DNA of 64,000 nucleotides from Pseudanabaena sp. Chao 1811 (GCF_027942295.1 NZ_CP101416.1:496001-560000), one strand, 5' to 3'. Shown: positions 1 through 9,587, counted from the first letter of the stretch. Notes: generated by a model not told the origin, from the letters alone. A program made the numbers and translations.

Positions 1-2
1 AC

Positions 3-818
3 TATTGGCTAGTGGCTGGCACAACCGACTCCCAGCAAAAAACTAATTGGAAAAAGCCTTTCCCGAATCATCGTTTACTGACAGGCTTTGACTCACCAAT
101 GGGAACTCTGCATGGACTATCCAAATATCCCTATATTCGCGAATCAAGAAGAATTATCGGTCGTCCTTCCTATGGCTATCCTGAAGGCTTCAGTATGTCT
201 GAAATCGATGTGTCACAGGTAGACTTTAGTACGGAAACCTATCGCCAAAATCTCTCACAGGAAGCCTATCGCAATTTATGGAAAGCCTTAGCAGGTTTAG
301 AGTCAGCCAGTGCGATTCGGAATAATACGGAACCAAAACAAATCTCCCGTCGCACCCGTTCGACCATTTATCCCGATGCGATCGGCATTGCCCAATATTA
401 TCTCGACTTCCATCCCTGCCTCAGTGAATATCCTGTCGAAAAAGCAGGCAATACAGAACGCGCTGGTGTTCGTAATGGTCATGGAGCTGCTTTCCCCGGA
501 CAAATACCTTTGCGATCGCTCATTCCCCAAAAAATCGATAATCTGATCGTCTCTGGCAAAAATATTGCCTATAGCTACATTGTCGCCGCAGGTTATCGCG
601 TCCATTCCTACGAGTGGTCAGTGGGAGCAGCCGCAGGCACAACCGCATCCTTTGCCCTGACAGAAGGTATTTTGCCCTATCAATTAGTTGAGAGCTTGCC
701 GAGAGTTAGCCCACTACTCACCAAGTTACAGCAAACCCTAGTGCAGAATAATAATGCGATCGCCTTCCCAGACACTTCCATCTTTAATCTCAATTGGAGT
801 GACTGGAAAATTTGGTAA
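3..818 (+). CDS. FAD-dependent oxidoreductase, C-terminal part (5' end outside window)
   Basis: The frame is open to the window edge (codons Tyr-Trp-Leu-Val before the first GTG at 12), so this is the 3' part of a longer gene. The C-terminal segment around 540-660 reads NLIVSGKNIAYSYIVAAGYR followed by SYEWSVGAAAGTTASFAL. This resembles the C-terminal FAD-contacting end of the FAD_oxidored (PF12831-like) flavoproteins found in cyanobacteria. The N-terminal Rossmann GxGxxG motif would lie upstream and cannot be checked. The substrate is unknown. It converges on the cupin gene with only 10 bp between stops. Confidence 0.6.
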   Translation, partial: YWLVAGTTDSQQKTNWKKPFPNHRLLTGFDSPMGTLHGLSKYPYIRESRRIIGRPSYGYPEGFSMSEIDVSQVDFSTETYRQNLSQEAYRNLWKALAGLESASAIRNNTEPKQISRRTRSTIYPDAIGIAQYYLDFHPCLSEYPVEKAGNTERAGVRNGHGAAFPGQIPLRSLIPQKIDNLIVSGKNIAYSYIVAAGYRVHSYEWSVGAAAGTTASFALTEGILPYQLVESLPRVSPLLTKLQQTLVQNNNAIAFPDTSIFNLNWSDWKIW

Positions 819-828
819 TTGCACCTAG

Positions 829-1191
829 CTACTCATAAACAGTTTCATCCTCCTTTCGCCAAGCAGGGTCAACAATACAGATAAATACAATTGGTTCATC
901 ACCAATATTCTTAAGAAATTGCTTGGCATTGGGAGGAATATATACGGCATCACCTGATGTGATCTCGCGAACTTCCCCATCAATATACATTTCGCCAATA
1001 CCGCTCAGAATGTAATACACCTCAGAAGTAGTAAGAGAATGTGGTTGCGAAGTTTCTCCTACGGGCAAAATCGCATGGGCAAGGCTATAGCGAAGATTGA
1101 TCGCTTGTTTATCGGGGTGTAATAATTCGCGCAATATGGTCGAGTCACCCGCAATAAATTCTGGACAATCAAGCAATTTTTGGATCAGCAT
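829..1191 (-). CDS. Cupin-domain protein
   Basis: A 120-residue single-domain protein. The central region (about residues 45-105) has the cupin pattern: HSLTTSEVYYILSGIGEMYIDGE (cupin motif 1, with a His and Glu as possible metal ligands), then GDAVYIPPNAKQFLKNIGDEP (motif 2). Small cupins of this type are often metal-binding sugar or metabolite isomerases, dioxygenases or sensors, and the sequence does not decide which. The start is ATG. It lies just upstream of def on the same strand with a 52 bp gap, so cotranscription is possible. Confidence 0.75.
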   Translation of the reverse strand: MLIQKLLDCPEFIAGDSTILRELLHPDKQAINLRYSLAHAILPVGETSQPHSLTTSEVYYILSGIGEMYIDGEVREITSGDAVYIPPNAKQFLKNIGDEPIVFICIVDPAWRKEDETVYE

Positions 1192-1243
1192 AAATAGAGT
1201 CTCTTAATTTGTAATTAAAGCAGCGCTCAGCGCCGCTTTAATC

Positions 1244-1810
1244 TTATTTAATCGCTTGGACATCCTTGGTGGCAAAACCATGAGCAGTTAATTCTTTATT
1301 CAAGGCGATCGCATTTTTAACGCGATCGACGAATAATACTCCATTCAAATGATCCATCTCATGTTGAATTACCCTTGCCAGTAAGCCATCTGCCACCAGC
1401 TTTTGAGGTCTACCATCTTCATCGCGATAGGAAACTTCCACTTGATCAGGACGGACAACATCAAGAAACACTTCAGGAATGCTCAAACATCCCTCTTCGC
1501 CAGTGATCAAGTCTCCACCCGAACTCTTAATTTCAGGATTGATCATCACTAAAGGTGGTTTGCTCTCATCCTTAAGTTCAATATCAATCACAAGTAGTTG
1601 TTTGTTAATCCCCACCTGTGGTGCAGCTAGCCCGATTCCATCATTGCTATACATGGTGATCAGCATATCGACGATGATCTGCCGAATTTCGTCATTGACT
1701 TTACTGATGCGTTTGGCGGGCTGACGTAATACGCGATCGCCCAGAGTATGAACCTCTAGAGGCGGATTTTTGACCTTTTGCTTGGGTACTTTAATAGAAA
1801 TTGCAGACAT
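1244..1810 (-). CDS. def: Peptide deformylase
   Basis: Removes the N-formyl group from nascent proteins in the cytosol and is a metal-dependent hydrolase. All three family motifs are present: GIGLAAPQVG (about residues 58-67), EEGCLSIPE (about 105-113, metal-binding Cys) and QHEMDHLNGVLF (about 149-160, HExxH-type metal site). The first ATG is at 1810. A TTG two codons upstream extends the frame but is a less likely start. Length (188 residues) is normal for a type 1 bacterial enzyme. Confidence 0.95.
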   Translation of the reverse strand: MSAISIKVPKQKVKNPPLEVHTLGDRVLRQPAKRISKVNDEIRQIIVDMLITMYSNDGIGLAAPQVGINKQLLVIDIELKDESKPPLVMINPEIKSSGGDLITGEEGCLSIPEVFLDVVRPDQVEVSYRDEDGRPQKLVADGLLARVIQHEMDHLNGVLFVDRVKNAIALNKELTAHGFATKDVQAIK

Positions 1811-1905
1811 TGCCAATTAGCTTGTAAATATAAGCTTGTAGTTAACTATTTATATTTTGGCATAGTTTACTGCACTGCTTGATGTGCTTTGTTGTTTATG
1901 GCATA

Positions 1906-1944
1906 GGTAAGGATGGGCGGCGCTTCGCGCCGCCCATCCTTACC
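1906..1944. repeat. Perfect 18-bp hairpin, TTC loop
   Basis: Arms 1906-1923 and 1927-1944 are perfectly complementary with a TTC loop, and the core is GGCGC-TTC-GCGCC. It sits between divergent def and the 2067 gene, so it is not an obvious terminator for either. The same core recurs elsewhere in the window with different outer arms. Confidence 0.9.
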
Positions 1945-2066
1945 ACAATAAATTCTTTCCTTTTTATGACTCCCGTACAAATCTCCGCCTTATCTGGATC
2001 GAGGTTTCATATAAAAGGGTGATCGCCAATCTCGTAAAATGTATTAATACCAATCTCAAGTAACCC

Positions 2067-2348
2067 ATGCAATACGTTTTGATCATTCACGAAGTCGCGG
2101 ATTATCCTGCTTGGAAACAAGTTTTTGACAATGCTGCTGACATTCGCCGAGAGGCAGGTGAGCGCTCTTATCAGGTTCTCAAATATGAGAATGAACCAAA
2201 CAAGATTGTACATTTCTCAGCATGGACTTCGATTGAAGATGCCAAGAATTTTTTTGAGTCATCCAAGTTAGTCAAAATCAGAGCTGAAGCAGGTGTTAAG
2301 TCTCCAGATTTTATCTACTTAGAACAACTAGAATCTGGCACGCTATGA
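2067..2348 (+). CDS. Small ABM/dimeric alpha-beta barrel protein
   Basis: A 93-residue protein starting MQYVLIIHEVADYPAWKQVF, with the pattern of the dimeric ferredoxin-like (antibiotic biosynthesis monooxygenase, ABM) superfamily: a first beta strand, DYPAWKQVFDNAADIRREAG, a middle strand (KIVHFSAWTSIEDAKNFF) and a C-terminal strand. These domains serve as cofactor-free monooxygenases or heme-degrading or unknown enzymes. No catalytic residue set is diagnostic here. It stands alone, flanked by hairpins on both sides. Confidence 0.65.
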   Translation: MQYVLIIHEVADYPAWKQVFDNAADIRREAGERSYQVLKYENEPNKIVHFSAWTSIEDAKNFFESSKLVKIRAEAGVKSPDFIYLEQLESGTL

Positions 2349-2382
2349 TTTAACATTAAGTATCTCAGCATAGTTATAAACC

Positions 2383-2435
2383 AAACCGAGATTAATGGAC
2401 TGCCCGCTACGCGGGCAGTCCATTAATCTCGGTTT
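2383..2435. terminator. Perfect 25-bp hairpin between convergent genes
   Basis: Arms 2383-2407 and 2411-2435 are perfectly complementary around a TAC loop. The 3' arm ends in a short T run on the plus strand and, by symmetry, on the minus strand. It lies between the convergent ends of the 2067 gene and the 2464 gene, so bidirectional termination is the simplest role. The stem is much longer than a usual terminator. Confidence 0.7.
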
Positions 2436-2463
2436 TATGCTCAACTACTTACTAGTTCAAGCA

Positions 2464-2688
2464 TTAGATAGATTGTTGATTCTCTGCTTGAAGGGCTAAT
2501 TTAGGAAATAGAATCACGAAAAAGCCCATCCATGCAGATATGGGAATTGCCACGAGAATTGTGAGCCAAAGGATTTTAAACAATAGCCAACTGCCACTAA
2601 TAATCGAGATGCCAGTCAAAATGATGCTCCAAGGCTGACACCACCAAGGCTTATGATTCCAAACACTATCAGGCTTTTCTGAGGTCAT
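2464..2688 (-). CDS. Small two-TM conserved cyanobacterial membrane protein
   Basis: A 74-residue protein. After a polar start with the aromatic cluster SVWNHKPWWCQPWSI there are two hydrophobic segments (about residues 22-42 and 44-63), so a small inner or thylakoid membrane protein is likely. The WNxKPWWCQPWSI motif resembles a conserved cyanobacterial family of unknown function (possibly the one catalogued as DUF6737; recalled, not searched). It lies 52 bp downstream of argS with a terminator between, so it probably has its own promoter. Confidence 0.65.
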   Translation of the reverse strand: MTSEKPDSVWNHKPWWCQPWSIILTGISIISGSWLLFKILWLTILVAIPISAWMGFFVILFPKLALQAENQQSI

Positions 2689-2708
2689 TTTTCTAGATTT
2701 CCATATTG

Positions 2709-2737
2709 AAAAAGGTCGTGCTTTGCACGACCTTTTT
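2709..2737 (-). terminator. argS terminator
   Basis: A 13-bp perfect stem (2709-2721 with 2725-2737) with a 3-nt loop and T-rich ends, directly after the argS stop on the minus strand. It looks like an intrinsic terminator. Confidence 0.85.
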
Positions 2738-2740
2738 ATT

Positions 2741-4498
2741 TTACATGCGTTCTAAAACACGAATACCAAGTAGATTTAAACCAAGCTTAAGAGTCTTGGC
2801 AGTAATGTCACAGAGACTCAGGCGGGAGATACGTTCAGATTCTTCAGCTTGTAGCACAGGACATTGCTCAAAGAATTGATTGAACTTTTGGCTGAGTTCA
2901 AAGAGATATTGGCAAAGACGATTAGGATAGAGTTCTTCCGCAACTGCATCGATCGCTTCCGCAAATTGCAACAAATGCTTAGCCAAGACAATCTCTGGCT
3001 CTTGCGTGAGCTTGACTGCATCCACATTTAAGCTGGCAAAATCAATCTCACCTTTGCGTCCGATGCCCTGCACGCGCACATAAGCATAGAGCATATAGGG
3101 AGCCGTGTTGCCTTGCAGAGCCAACATCTTATCGAAGCTGAAAATATAGTTGCTGGTGCGATTTTGGGAGAGATCGGCATACTTTACCGCACCGAGTCCA
3201 ACGGCTTCAGCGACATCCTGTTTAAATTCCTCTGAGGCTTCAGGATTGCGGCTTTCGATGTCGGCACGGGCGCGAGTAATTGCTTCTTCGAGCAGGCTCT
3301 TGAGAGCAACGGTATCGCCCGATCGCGTTTTAAACTTTTTGCCATCATCACCCATCACCAAACCAAAGGGAACATGGGTAGTCTGTACTGTTTCAGGAAT
3401 CCAATTGGCTCGTTTGGCGACTTGGAAGACTTGGGCAAAATGTCCCGATTGACCGATATCGGTAACGTAAATAATGCGCGTGGCTTTGTCCTCACGAATG
3501 CGATAACGCAGAGCCGCAAGGTCGGTAGTGGCATAGTTATAGCCACCATCGGATTTCTGGACGATCAGGGGTAAAGGCTGACCATCTTTATTGGTAAATC
3601 CTTCCAAGAACACACATAATGCGCCTTGATCTTCTTGCAATAAGCCAGTTTCTCGCAGATCAGTAATTACCTCTGAGAGAAAGGGATTATAAAAAGATTC
3701 GCCACGTTCAGTAACTTGGATATTCAGGGCATCATAAATCTTTTGGAATTCACGACGGGACTGTTCGCAAAGTAATTGCCACGCCAGTTTTGCCGATGGC
3801 TCACCTGCTTGTAATTCCACAACGGCATTCCGCGAAGTTTCCTTGAAGGCTTCATCTTCATCAAAGCGTTTTTTTGCAGCGCGATAGAGTTCTACCAAGT
3901 CACCGATCGCGATCGCATCAGCTTTCGTCAACGCATCGGGATAGACCTCACGCAGGTATGTAATCAACATCCCAAACTGGGTTCCCCAATCACCGACATG
4001 GTTAAGACGGAGAACATCATGCCCCTGAAATTCTAAAATCCGCGCAATGCTGTCACCGATAATCGTTGATCGCAAATGTCCGACATGCATTTCCTTAGCA
4101 ATATTGGGGCTAGAGAAATCGACAATCACACGCTCAGGTTGATCAACTTTAGCGATCGCTAAGCGATCGCTTTTTTGCATTTTCGCTAATTGGGTTTCTA
4201 AATAACTAAGTTTTAGCTTTAGGTTAATAAAGCCTGCCCCCGCGATCGTAGGTGGTTCAAATATTTCATTTATCGATGCGTCGGCTAGTAAATTTTCAAT
4301 AATTTTTGCTGCTACATCTTGCGGCTTTTGTTTTAGCTTCTTGGTCAATCCCAGAGCCGCATTACATTGATAATCCCCAAATTTTGCATCCTTAGAAGGG
4401 GCAACAGCAGGATCGTGGTTGGTATATTCTTCACCAAAAGCAGAGGCGATCGCCTTAGAGAAGCGAATTTTCAGATCGGATAAAACAGAAGTGGTCAT
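2741..4498 (-). CDS. argS: Arginyl-tRNA synthetase
   Basis: Class I aminoacyl-tRNA synthetase that charges tRNA-Arg. The N-terminal Arg-specific additional domain (about 1-105) precedes the catalytic domain, which carries the HIGH-type motif [16 protein letters not shown] (about 138-153) and [16 protein letters not shown] just before it. The DALR anticodon-binding domain closes the protein (about 465-585, ending [13 protein letters not shown]). Length 585 is typical. It is followed by an intrinsic terminator. Confidence 0.97.
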   Translation of the reverse strand: MTTSVLSDLKIRFSKAIASAFGEEYTNHDPAVAPSKDAKFGDYQCNAALGLTKKLKQKPQDVAAKIIENLLADASINEIFEPPTIAGAGFINLKLKLSYLETQLAKMQKSDRLAIAKVDQPERVIVDFSSPNIAKEMHVGHLRSTIIGDSIARILEFQGHDVLRLNHVGDWGTQFGMLITYLREVYPDALTKADAIAIGDLVELYRAAKKRFDEDEAFKETSRNAVVELQAGEPSAKLAWQLLCEQSRREFQKIYDALNIQVTERGESFYNPFLSEVITDLRETGLLQEDQGALCVFLEGFTNKDGQPLPLIVQKSDGGYNYATTDLAALRYRIREDKATRIIYVTDIGQSGHFAQVFQVAKRANWIPETVQTTHVPFGLVMGDDGKKFKTRSGDTVALKSLLEEAITRARADIESRNPEASEEFKQDVAEAVGLGAVKYADLSQNRTSNYIFSFDKMLALQGNTAPYMLYAYVRVQGIGRKGEIDFASLNVDAVKLTQEPEIVLAKHLLQFAEAIDAVAEELYPNRLCQYLFELSQKFNQFFEQCPVLQAEESERISRLSLCDITAKTLKLGLNLLGIRVLERM

Positions 4499-4561
4499 GG
4501 GTTAATAATTGCTTTGAGCATAGGCAGATCAATATAACGCTTTTCCAGCGCATGATGTAAA

Positions 4562-4660
4562 TATAGCTGTCGCCATTCTTGTTAGGACATAAAACCCAAA
4601 TAGTGTAAGGCGGCGCTTCGCGCCGCCTTACACTATATTTACAGGTGACTATAGCTATGG
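4562..4660. repeat. MITE-like element, TATAGC family copy 1
   Basis: Left end TATAGCTGTCGCC (4562-4574), then a TTAGGACA box and AACCC, a perfect 17-bp hairpin (4600-4616 / 4620-4636, TTC loop), and a degenerate right end GGTGACTATAGCTAT. Same architecture as the copies at 25231, 25444 and 36532, but the right half is eroded. It lies between argS and the divergent 4856 gene. Confidence 0.65.
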
Positions 4661-4664
4661 GTTG

Positions 4665-4785
4665 GGTTCCCGCCTTTAGCAGAATTCATCTTGATCTATT
4701 CAATATTATGAGTCATCGGTAGTGCTAAAGAGGTGAGGATAGTCTGTAGCCTATCCTTGCTCGGTGTTAAGAAACCGCGGGAACC
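4665..4785 (+). ncRNA. Candidate structured leader RNA (three-way junction), unidentified
   Basis: Three perfect or near-perfect helices nest into a three-way junction. P1: GGTTCCCGC (4665-4673) with GCGGGAACC (4777-4785). P2: CTTTAGCA (4674-4681) with TGCTAAAG (4723-4730). P3: a 10-bp stem with two G-U pairs, 4733-4742 with 4751-4760. P1 and P2 abut without spacer. It lies upstream of the secreted-protein gene at 4856. The segment GTTAAGAAACCGCGGGAACC followed by TTGGGGT loosely recalls one part of the ydaO (c-di-AMP) riboswitch, but the rest of that consensus is not seen. Identity is unknown and it could be cis-regulatory. Confidence 0.4.
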
Positions 4786-4855
4786 ATCAATCTGCTTTGG
4801 GGTTCTGAGTTAATAGATAGATCACCTAATGCTGACGATCAAGAGCAGAAATTAT

Positions 4856-5398
4856 ATGAAAAGTTTTAGGTTTCCAACAGTCAAGAAAAATTTGCAGCAG
4901 CTATGTTTAGGATTTGGGGCGGCGACGATCGCGCAACTATCGCTATTTGCCCATCCAAGTTTTGCCAATCCTCGTCAAATTACTTTTAGCGTTTATCCCT
5001 CTGACTCAGGTGCAGCATTTCCCATTTGCCCCACCGAATTTAGCCTCACCGAAACCCCACGTCCCTATTACGAAGGCGGCTATACTATCGACGGCTCAGC
5101 ATCACTGGGTTGGTTTGCGAAACAATTTAAGGTTGAAACCAGCGATCGCTTTAGTGTGACTTGGGCAGCTAAGCTCCAGACTAAGTATCACAACTGCATC
5201 GCCACAGCCAAGATCACCAAAATTAACGCTGAACCATTTCGGGAGCATTCCTATTTACGAGCACGCTTTATGGATGGCAAGGTCTATCTGATTTTGGATA
5301 TGACGGGGATGCGTGATGCCAATTCCCTAACAGCAGTAATTCTGAAAAAAGATGTCAAAAACGGCAATCCCATTTGGACTTGGGGCGGTACAGACTGA
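4856..5398 (+). CDS. Predicted secreted protein, unknown function
   Basis: An ATG at 4829 would add nine residues, but the ATG at 4856 gives a clean signal peptide: MKSFRF, a hydrophobic core LGFGAATIAQLSLF and a likely cut after AHPSFA. The mature part (about 145 residues) contains two Cys that could form a disulfide and no recognised domain. It ends in a Trp-rich tail (PIWTWGGTD). The function is unknown. The folded leader candidate at 4665-4785 lies immediately upstream. Neither start has a strong ribosome binding site. Confidence 0.6.
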   Translation: MKSFRFPTVKKNLQQLCLGFGAATIAQLSLFAHPSFANPRQITFSVYPSDSGAAFPICPTEFSLTETPRPYYEGGYTIDGSASLGWFAKQFKVETSDRFSVTWAAKLQTKYHNCIATAKITKINAEPFREHSYLRARFMDGKVYLILDMTGMRDANSLTAVILKKDVKNGNPIWTWGGTD

Positions 5399-5400
5399 TC

Positions 5401-5465
5401 ATAGAATTAGAAATTTGATTAGAAATTTGATTAGAAATTTGCCTAAGGCAAATTTCTAATTCTAT
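5401..5465. repeat. Tandem and inverted AT-rich repeat
   Basis: The unit TTAGAAATTTGAT is tandemly repeated, and the whole block is an inverted repeat: ATAGAATTAGAAATTT (5401-5416) with AAATTTCTAATTCTAT (5450-5465), plus an inner hairpin around GCC-TAA-GGC. It lies between convergent genes and overlaps the stop codon of the TolC-like gene, so it may work as a terminator. Confidence 0.8.
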
Positions 5466-6982
5466 AACCCCGCTATCGCACGTTCGAGGTTTGCCCGCGC
5501 TTGGTTATAACCAATAATTGCTTGCACACGATTAACATCGGCACGGGTGAAGTCGGACTCAGCCGTAAGTACCTCAAGCTGTGTACCCACACCTGCATCC
5601 AGACGCAAACGTGCTAAACGAAGAGCTTCTTCAGCTTGTTTGACAGCTTTTGTGGCAGTTTCAATTTGCTGGAATCGCGATCGCTGATTGATATATGCCG
5701 ACTCCACATCAAAACGGGCTTGACGGGCAGCTTGTTCAAATTTACTTTCGGCAATGGCTTGATCGGCTTTAAATTGGTCAACTTGGGCAGCCGTTTTGCC
5801 ACCGTCATAGAGAGTCCAGTTTAAGGTTGCACCAATCTGGTAGCCAGTACCGATCCCACCACCACTGGTAAATTCTGATGCAGTATTGACATTGGCAAAT
5901 AGACTCACCTGTGGACCAAGTCTCGCTAAGGCAGCATTGGCATTATTACGGGCAACTTCCCTTTGTAATTTCTGAGTATCTAGTTCAGCTCGATTGCGTA
6001 CTGCCAATAAGATTGATTCTTCTAAGGGTAATTTCCACTCAGCTACAGGGGCAATTTTATCCGCAGCCGTAATTTCCACCGTAGGCGGATAGTTGAGTTG
6101 ACGTGCCAATTCCCGTCTTGCTACTAATTGTGCTGCCTCGGCATTTAACAAATCTTGTCTAGCATTTGCAAGGGAAACCTCAGACTGGAGGACATCAAAT
6201 TTTGTACCAACCCCTGCCCGTTCCCTTGCTTGGGTATCTTGTAAACTTTTTTCGGAGTTTTTTACTGCTTGACGTTGAATGCGAATGGTTTCATCAGCAT
6301 TTTGTAGATTGTAATAGGCAGTCACAATACTCAAGCGCACCACTTGTCTAGCTTGATTGAGATTGGACTCAGCAATGCGTAGGTTATTTTCCGCCGCCGC
6401 GATCGTTGCATCATTTACGCCAGAGTCGAAAATATTGTAATTAATCCCCAAAGTACCCGTAAGGGGATTACTGGTGGTTTTGTTTGAGGTGAAATTGTTA
6501 TTGCTATTGTTGATAATATTCAGACGCGATTGGGCAGAATCACTATAGCTATATTGGACTGTACCTGAAACCGTTGGCGATCGCCCCGCTTCCGCAGCCT
6601 GTAATGCCGCACGCGCCTTGTCTATAGCAATTCTGGCTTGAATCCAGTCGGAGTTTGTTTTTTCAGCTAACTCAAGCACTTCTTCGAGAGTAACGGGCTT
6701 GGTACGTTCTAACTTAACTTGACTAGGAGTAGTGGGCACAACTAGCGTCTGTTCAGGATCTAATTGTCCAGAATTAGTGACACCAGAAGTAGGTATCACT
6801 ATTGCGGGTTCTGTAGAGCTAATCAGGGTTGGTAATTGCGGAGATTTTGCCGTCTCTGAAGTATTAGCTTGAGATGCAGCAGCAACTTTTAATGGGGTCA
6901 ATTCTTGAGCATTGGCTGTCCAAGCTGGAATCAGAAGCGATAAACTCGCACCAAGCGTCAACCAACTGGAAGAAATTCGCAT
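5462..6982 (-). CDS. TolC-family outer membrane efflux protein
   Basis: An outer membrane channel of tripartite efflux/secretion systems. From the ATG at 6982 there is a signal peptide (MRISSSWLTLGASLSLLIPAWTANA) and the ribosome binding site GAGGAG about 14 nt upstream. A frame extending 30 codons further upstream has neither. After a low-complexity linker come two OEP repeats, each with a long coiled-coil: about residues 100-290 (SDWIQARIAIDKARAALQAAE; SIVTAYYNLQNADETIRIQ) and about 305-500 (ESAYINQRSRFQQIETA; TQLEVLTAESDFTRA). Length (506) fits the family. No pump genes are adjacent. Confidence 0.92.
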   Translation of the reverse strand: MRISSSWLTLGASLSLLIPAWTANAQELTPLKVAAASQANTSETAKSPQLPTLISSTEPAIVIPTSGVTNSGQLDPEQTLVVPTTPSQVKLERTKPVTLEEVLELAEKTNSDWIQARIAIDKARAALQAAEAGRSPTVSGTVQYSYSDSAQSRLNIINNSNNNFTSNKTTSNPLTGTLGINYNIFDSGVNDATIAAAENNLRIAESNLNQARQVVRLSIVTAYYNLQNADETIRIQRQAVKNSEKSLQDTQARERAGVGTKFDVLQSEVSLANARQDLLNAEAAQLVARRELARQLNYPPTVEITAADKIAPVAEWKLPLEESILLAVRNRAELDTQKLQREVARNNANAALARLGPQVSLFANVNTASEFTSGGGIGTGYQIGATLNWTLYDGGKTAAQVDQFKADQAIAESKFEQAARQARFDVESAYINQRSRFQQIETATKAVKQAEEALRLARLRLDAGVGTQLEVLTAESDFTRADVNRVQAIIGYNQARANLERAIAGL

Positions 6983-7442
6983 AATCTTAATCTGTAACTC
7001 CTCAGATTTAAACAGCAGCCAACATAACTTACTTGAAGCATGTTCTGATAGTACATGTGTCACAATCATCATCCAATTGGGTAAAGATGTGAAAATATGT
7101 CCTTAATTTAATAGAGATTGTAGTATAAAGCCATAAATGCAGAATTGCTTCATGAACTTGCCAAGTAATAGCAATTTTTCCAGTCAAGCTACATAGCACT
7201 TTTCAAGCAAGAGAGGTACAGAGAGTTGTGGGACACAACCCTCTCCTTCACTAGATTTGTATAGGCTATAAACCCTCTACAAATACTTTTCTTTGAAGCA
7301 AAGCCAAATAATGCTTGAGTAATCAAATCCCAAAAGTATTGATAGCGGTGCTATCAATCTTTTGCGTTGTATATCCTCAGTAAAACTTGCATTGCTGTAT
7401 ATATATTAGGTATATAGCCAAAACCTACAGACTATATACAAA
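6983..7442. other. Divergent intergenic region tolC-like / pepA
   Basis: 460 bp between divergent genes, so promoters for both must lie here, but no clear -35/-10 pair stands out. It contains one hairpin, 7331-7364 (ATTGATAGC-GGT-GCTATCAAT with CAAAAG/TTTTG outer arms and one mismatch), and AT-rich TATATA stretches just before pepA. No small gene or tRNA was seen. Confidence 0.5.
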
Positions 7443-8984
7443 ATGAAAATTCTTACATCAGAAACTGCGACCCAGCTTTGGCGGGGAGATGCCCTTGCGA
7501 TCGCTGTTTTTGCGAAACCCAAAGATCCTAATGAGAAAACTAATGAGCAAGTAGAGGGTCAAGTAACTAAAACATTAGAGCTGTCAGAGACCCTCAAGCA
7601 GTTAGATATGAAAGTCTTAGCTTGCACCCTAACGGATTTGATTACGGAGGGAGAGTTTACTGGAGAAAGCGGGACATCGGTTAGTGGTCGTGTCGGTGTT
7701 GACTATGCGGTGCGTAAGGTAATTTTGATCGGCTTAGGTGATCCTGCGAAGGCAAATGCGGATGAATGGCGCAAAGCTGCTGCTACAGCCGTCAAATGGG
7801 CAAATAAGGAAAAAGCACCCAGTTTAGCGATCGCTTTTCCTGAATATAACCAAGATGTCAGTGCGACAACTCAGGCGATCTCCGAAGGGTTGTTACTCGC
7901 GGCTCACCAAGATAAGCGCTTTAAGTCCAAAAACAATCAACCTTGGCGCGTCGAACGGGTGGAAATCGTGGAAACGAAACCTGAAATCGCCAATCCTGCG
8001 ATCGCCAAAGCACAACAGATCGTTGATGGCGTAATTTTGGCACGGGAACTAGTATCGGCTCCTGCCAATGTCGTGACCCCAATTACATTGGCGGAAACTG
8101 CCGTGGCGATCGCCGCCGAATCCGAGCATTTCACTGCCAAAATCCTTGAACAAGCTGAATGTGAAGCTCTGGGCATGGGCGCATTTCTCGGTGTAGCTAG
8201 AGCTTCGGACATTCCGCCCAAATTTATTCACCTCACCTACAGCAACGGTACGCCGAAGCGCAAATTAGCGATCGTCGGTAAGGGCTTAACCTTTGACTCT
8301 GGTGGTTTGAATCTAAAAACGGGCATCGGTAGCAGCATCGAACTGATGAAAACCGATATGGGAGGTTCCGCCGCCGCATTGGGTGCAGCCAAAGTGATCG
8401 CCCATCTGCAACCCACTGATATCGAAGTGCATTTCATCGTCGCTACTTGCGAAAATATGGTCAATGGTAGCGCCATGCGTCCGGGGGATATCCTCACGGC
8501 TTCCAATGGCAAAACCATTGAAGTGAATAATACCGATGCTGAAGGTCGCTTGACCCTTGCCGATGCGCTTGTCTATGCCGATAAGTTAGGTGTTGATGCG
8601 ATCGTCGATCTTGCCACGCTGACAGGTGCTTGTGTGGTTGCCCTTGGGGAAGATATTGCAGGTATGTGGTCGATTGATGATGACTTTGCCGAGGCGATCG
8701 CTAAAGCTGCTAAGGATGCAGGTGAGAAGTTCTGGCGGATGCCCCTCGAAAATCCCTACTTCGATCAGTTGAAGTCGGTGGTGGCAGATTTCAAAAATAC
8801 AGGTTCTCGAGCAGGTGGTGCGATTACGGGTGCTTTATTCTTGAAGCAATTTGTGGAAAAGACTAAGGCATGGGCGCACCTTGATGTGGCGGGGCCAGTT
8901 TGGACTGAACGCGAGTCGGGTTATAACAATGCTGGTGGTACAGGTTTTGCAGTTCGCACTTTGGTGAATTTAATTATCAATTAA
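7443..8984 (+). CDS. pepA: Leucyl aminopeptidase (M17)
   Basis: Cytosolic two-metal aminopeptidase. The N-terminal macro-like domain (about 1-170) is followed by the M17 catalytic domain with [15 protein letters not shown] (about 278-292; metal Lys and Asp) and the signature [14 protein letters not shown] (about 363-376; catalytic Arg, metal Asp and Glu). Length 513 is slightly above the E. coli enzyme. The start is ATG at 7443. Monocistronic. Confidence 0.95.
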   Translation: MKILTSETATQLWRGDALAIAVFAKPKDPNEKTNEQVEGQVTKTLELSETLKQLDMKVLACTLTDLITEGEFTGESGTSVSGRVGVDYAVRKVILIGLGDPAKANADEWRKAAATAVKWANKEKAPSLAIAFPEYNQDVSATTQAISEGLLLAAHQDKRFKSKNNQPWRVERVEIVETKPEIANPAIAKAQQIVDGVILARELVSAPANVVTPITLAETAVAIAAESEHFTAKILEQAECEALGMGAFLGVARASDIPPKFIHLTYSNGTPKRKLAIVGKGLTFDSGGLNLKTGIGSSIELMKTDMGGSAAALGAAKVIAHLQPTDIEVHFIVATCENMVNGSAMRPGDILTASNGKTIEVNNTDAEGRLTLADALVYADKLGVDAIVDLATLTGACVVALGEDIAGMWSIDDDFAEAIAKAAKDAGEKFWRMPLENPYFDQLKSVVADFKNTGSRAGGAITGALFLKQFVEKTKAWAHLDVAGPVWTERESGYNNAGGTGFAVRTLVNLIIN

Positions 8985-9009
8985 CTAGTGTTACGTGGAA
9001 GTCTGTAAA

Positions 9010-9105
9010 CCCCTCACCCTTATTCCCTTCTCCTGAGGTAGAGGGAAAGAAGAAAATTATTTTTTCTCCCCTTCTCCTATGGGAGAAGGGGTTGGGGATG
9101 AGGAC
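9010..9105. repeat. CCCCTCACCC palindromic repeat element
   Basis: Starts CCCCTCACCC and ends GGGGATGAGG, with an internal hairpin CTCCCCTTCTCC-TAT-GGGAGAAGGGG. A second copy of the family lies inside the coding sequence at 14885-15009. Here it fills the gap between convergent pepA and the YbjN-like gene. Confidence 0.8.
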
Positions 9106-9128
9106 AGGTCTTCTCTCTGCGTAACAAA

Positions 9129-9587
9129 TTAAACTTCATTTTCAATTTTGGCGATCGCTTCTAGTGGTGTTACTGCGCCATAAGCAACGGCAGTGATTCC
9201 TGGCAAATACTGATCCATCATCACGGCATTGGTATAGACTAGCCGCTTAATCAAATTAAAATCTAAATGACTACCTTCTACGTCAATACTAGTTTTAAAA
9301 CGAATTTCGCCATCCTCCAGATCAAACTCAAAGTTGCCAATTACGAGGTCGAAATTTGCTCTAGTGAGAAACTCTGATATATCCTGACGCTTAAGCTCTG
9401 GAATATGAATTGGACAAAGGGAATAGAAGACAAATTGAGCAGGTGATTCGCGGGTCTCTCCATAGCAGCGCCATTGTCCATGCTCGCCACCAAAGTTTGT
9501 GTAAAAGGCTGTCTCATCCTCATGTTTCTCAATATGCCAATTGTCTTGCTTAAAAAAGTTTGTGACTGCCTCAAACACTGATTGCAT
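9129..9587 (-). CDS. YbjN-domain protein
   Basis: A 152-residue soluble protein resembling the cyanobacterial YbjN (DUF1821-type) family: VFEAVTNFFKQDNWHIEKHEDETAFYTNF at the N-terminus, then LCPIHIPELKRQDISEFLTRANFDLVIGNFEFDLEDGEIRFKTS, the amphipathic pattern typical of the type III secretion chaperone-like YbjN fold. Its biochemical role is unknown; YbjN proteins are linked to stress and motility in enterobacteria. It does not appear to be part of an operon. Confidence 0.75.
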   Translation of the reverse strand: MQSVFEAVTNFFKQDNWHIEKHEDETAFYTNFGGEHGQWRCYGETRESPAQFVFYSLCPIHIPELKRQDISEFLTRANFDLVIGNFEFDLEDGEIRFKTSIDVEGSHLDFNLIKRLVYTNAVMMDQYLPGITAVAYGAVTPLEAIAKIENEV

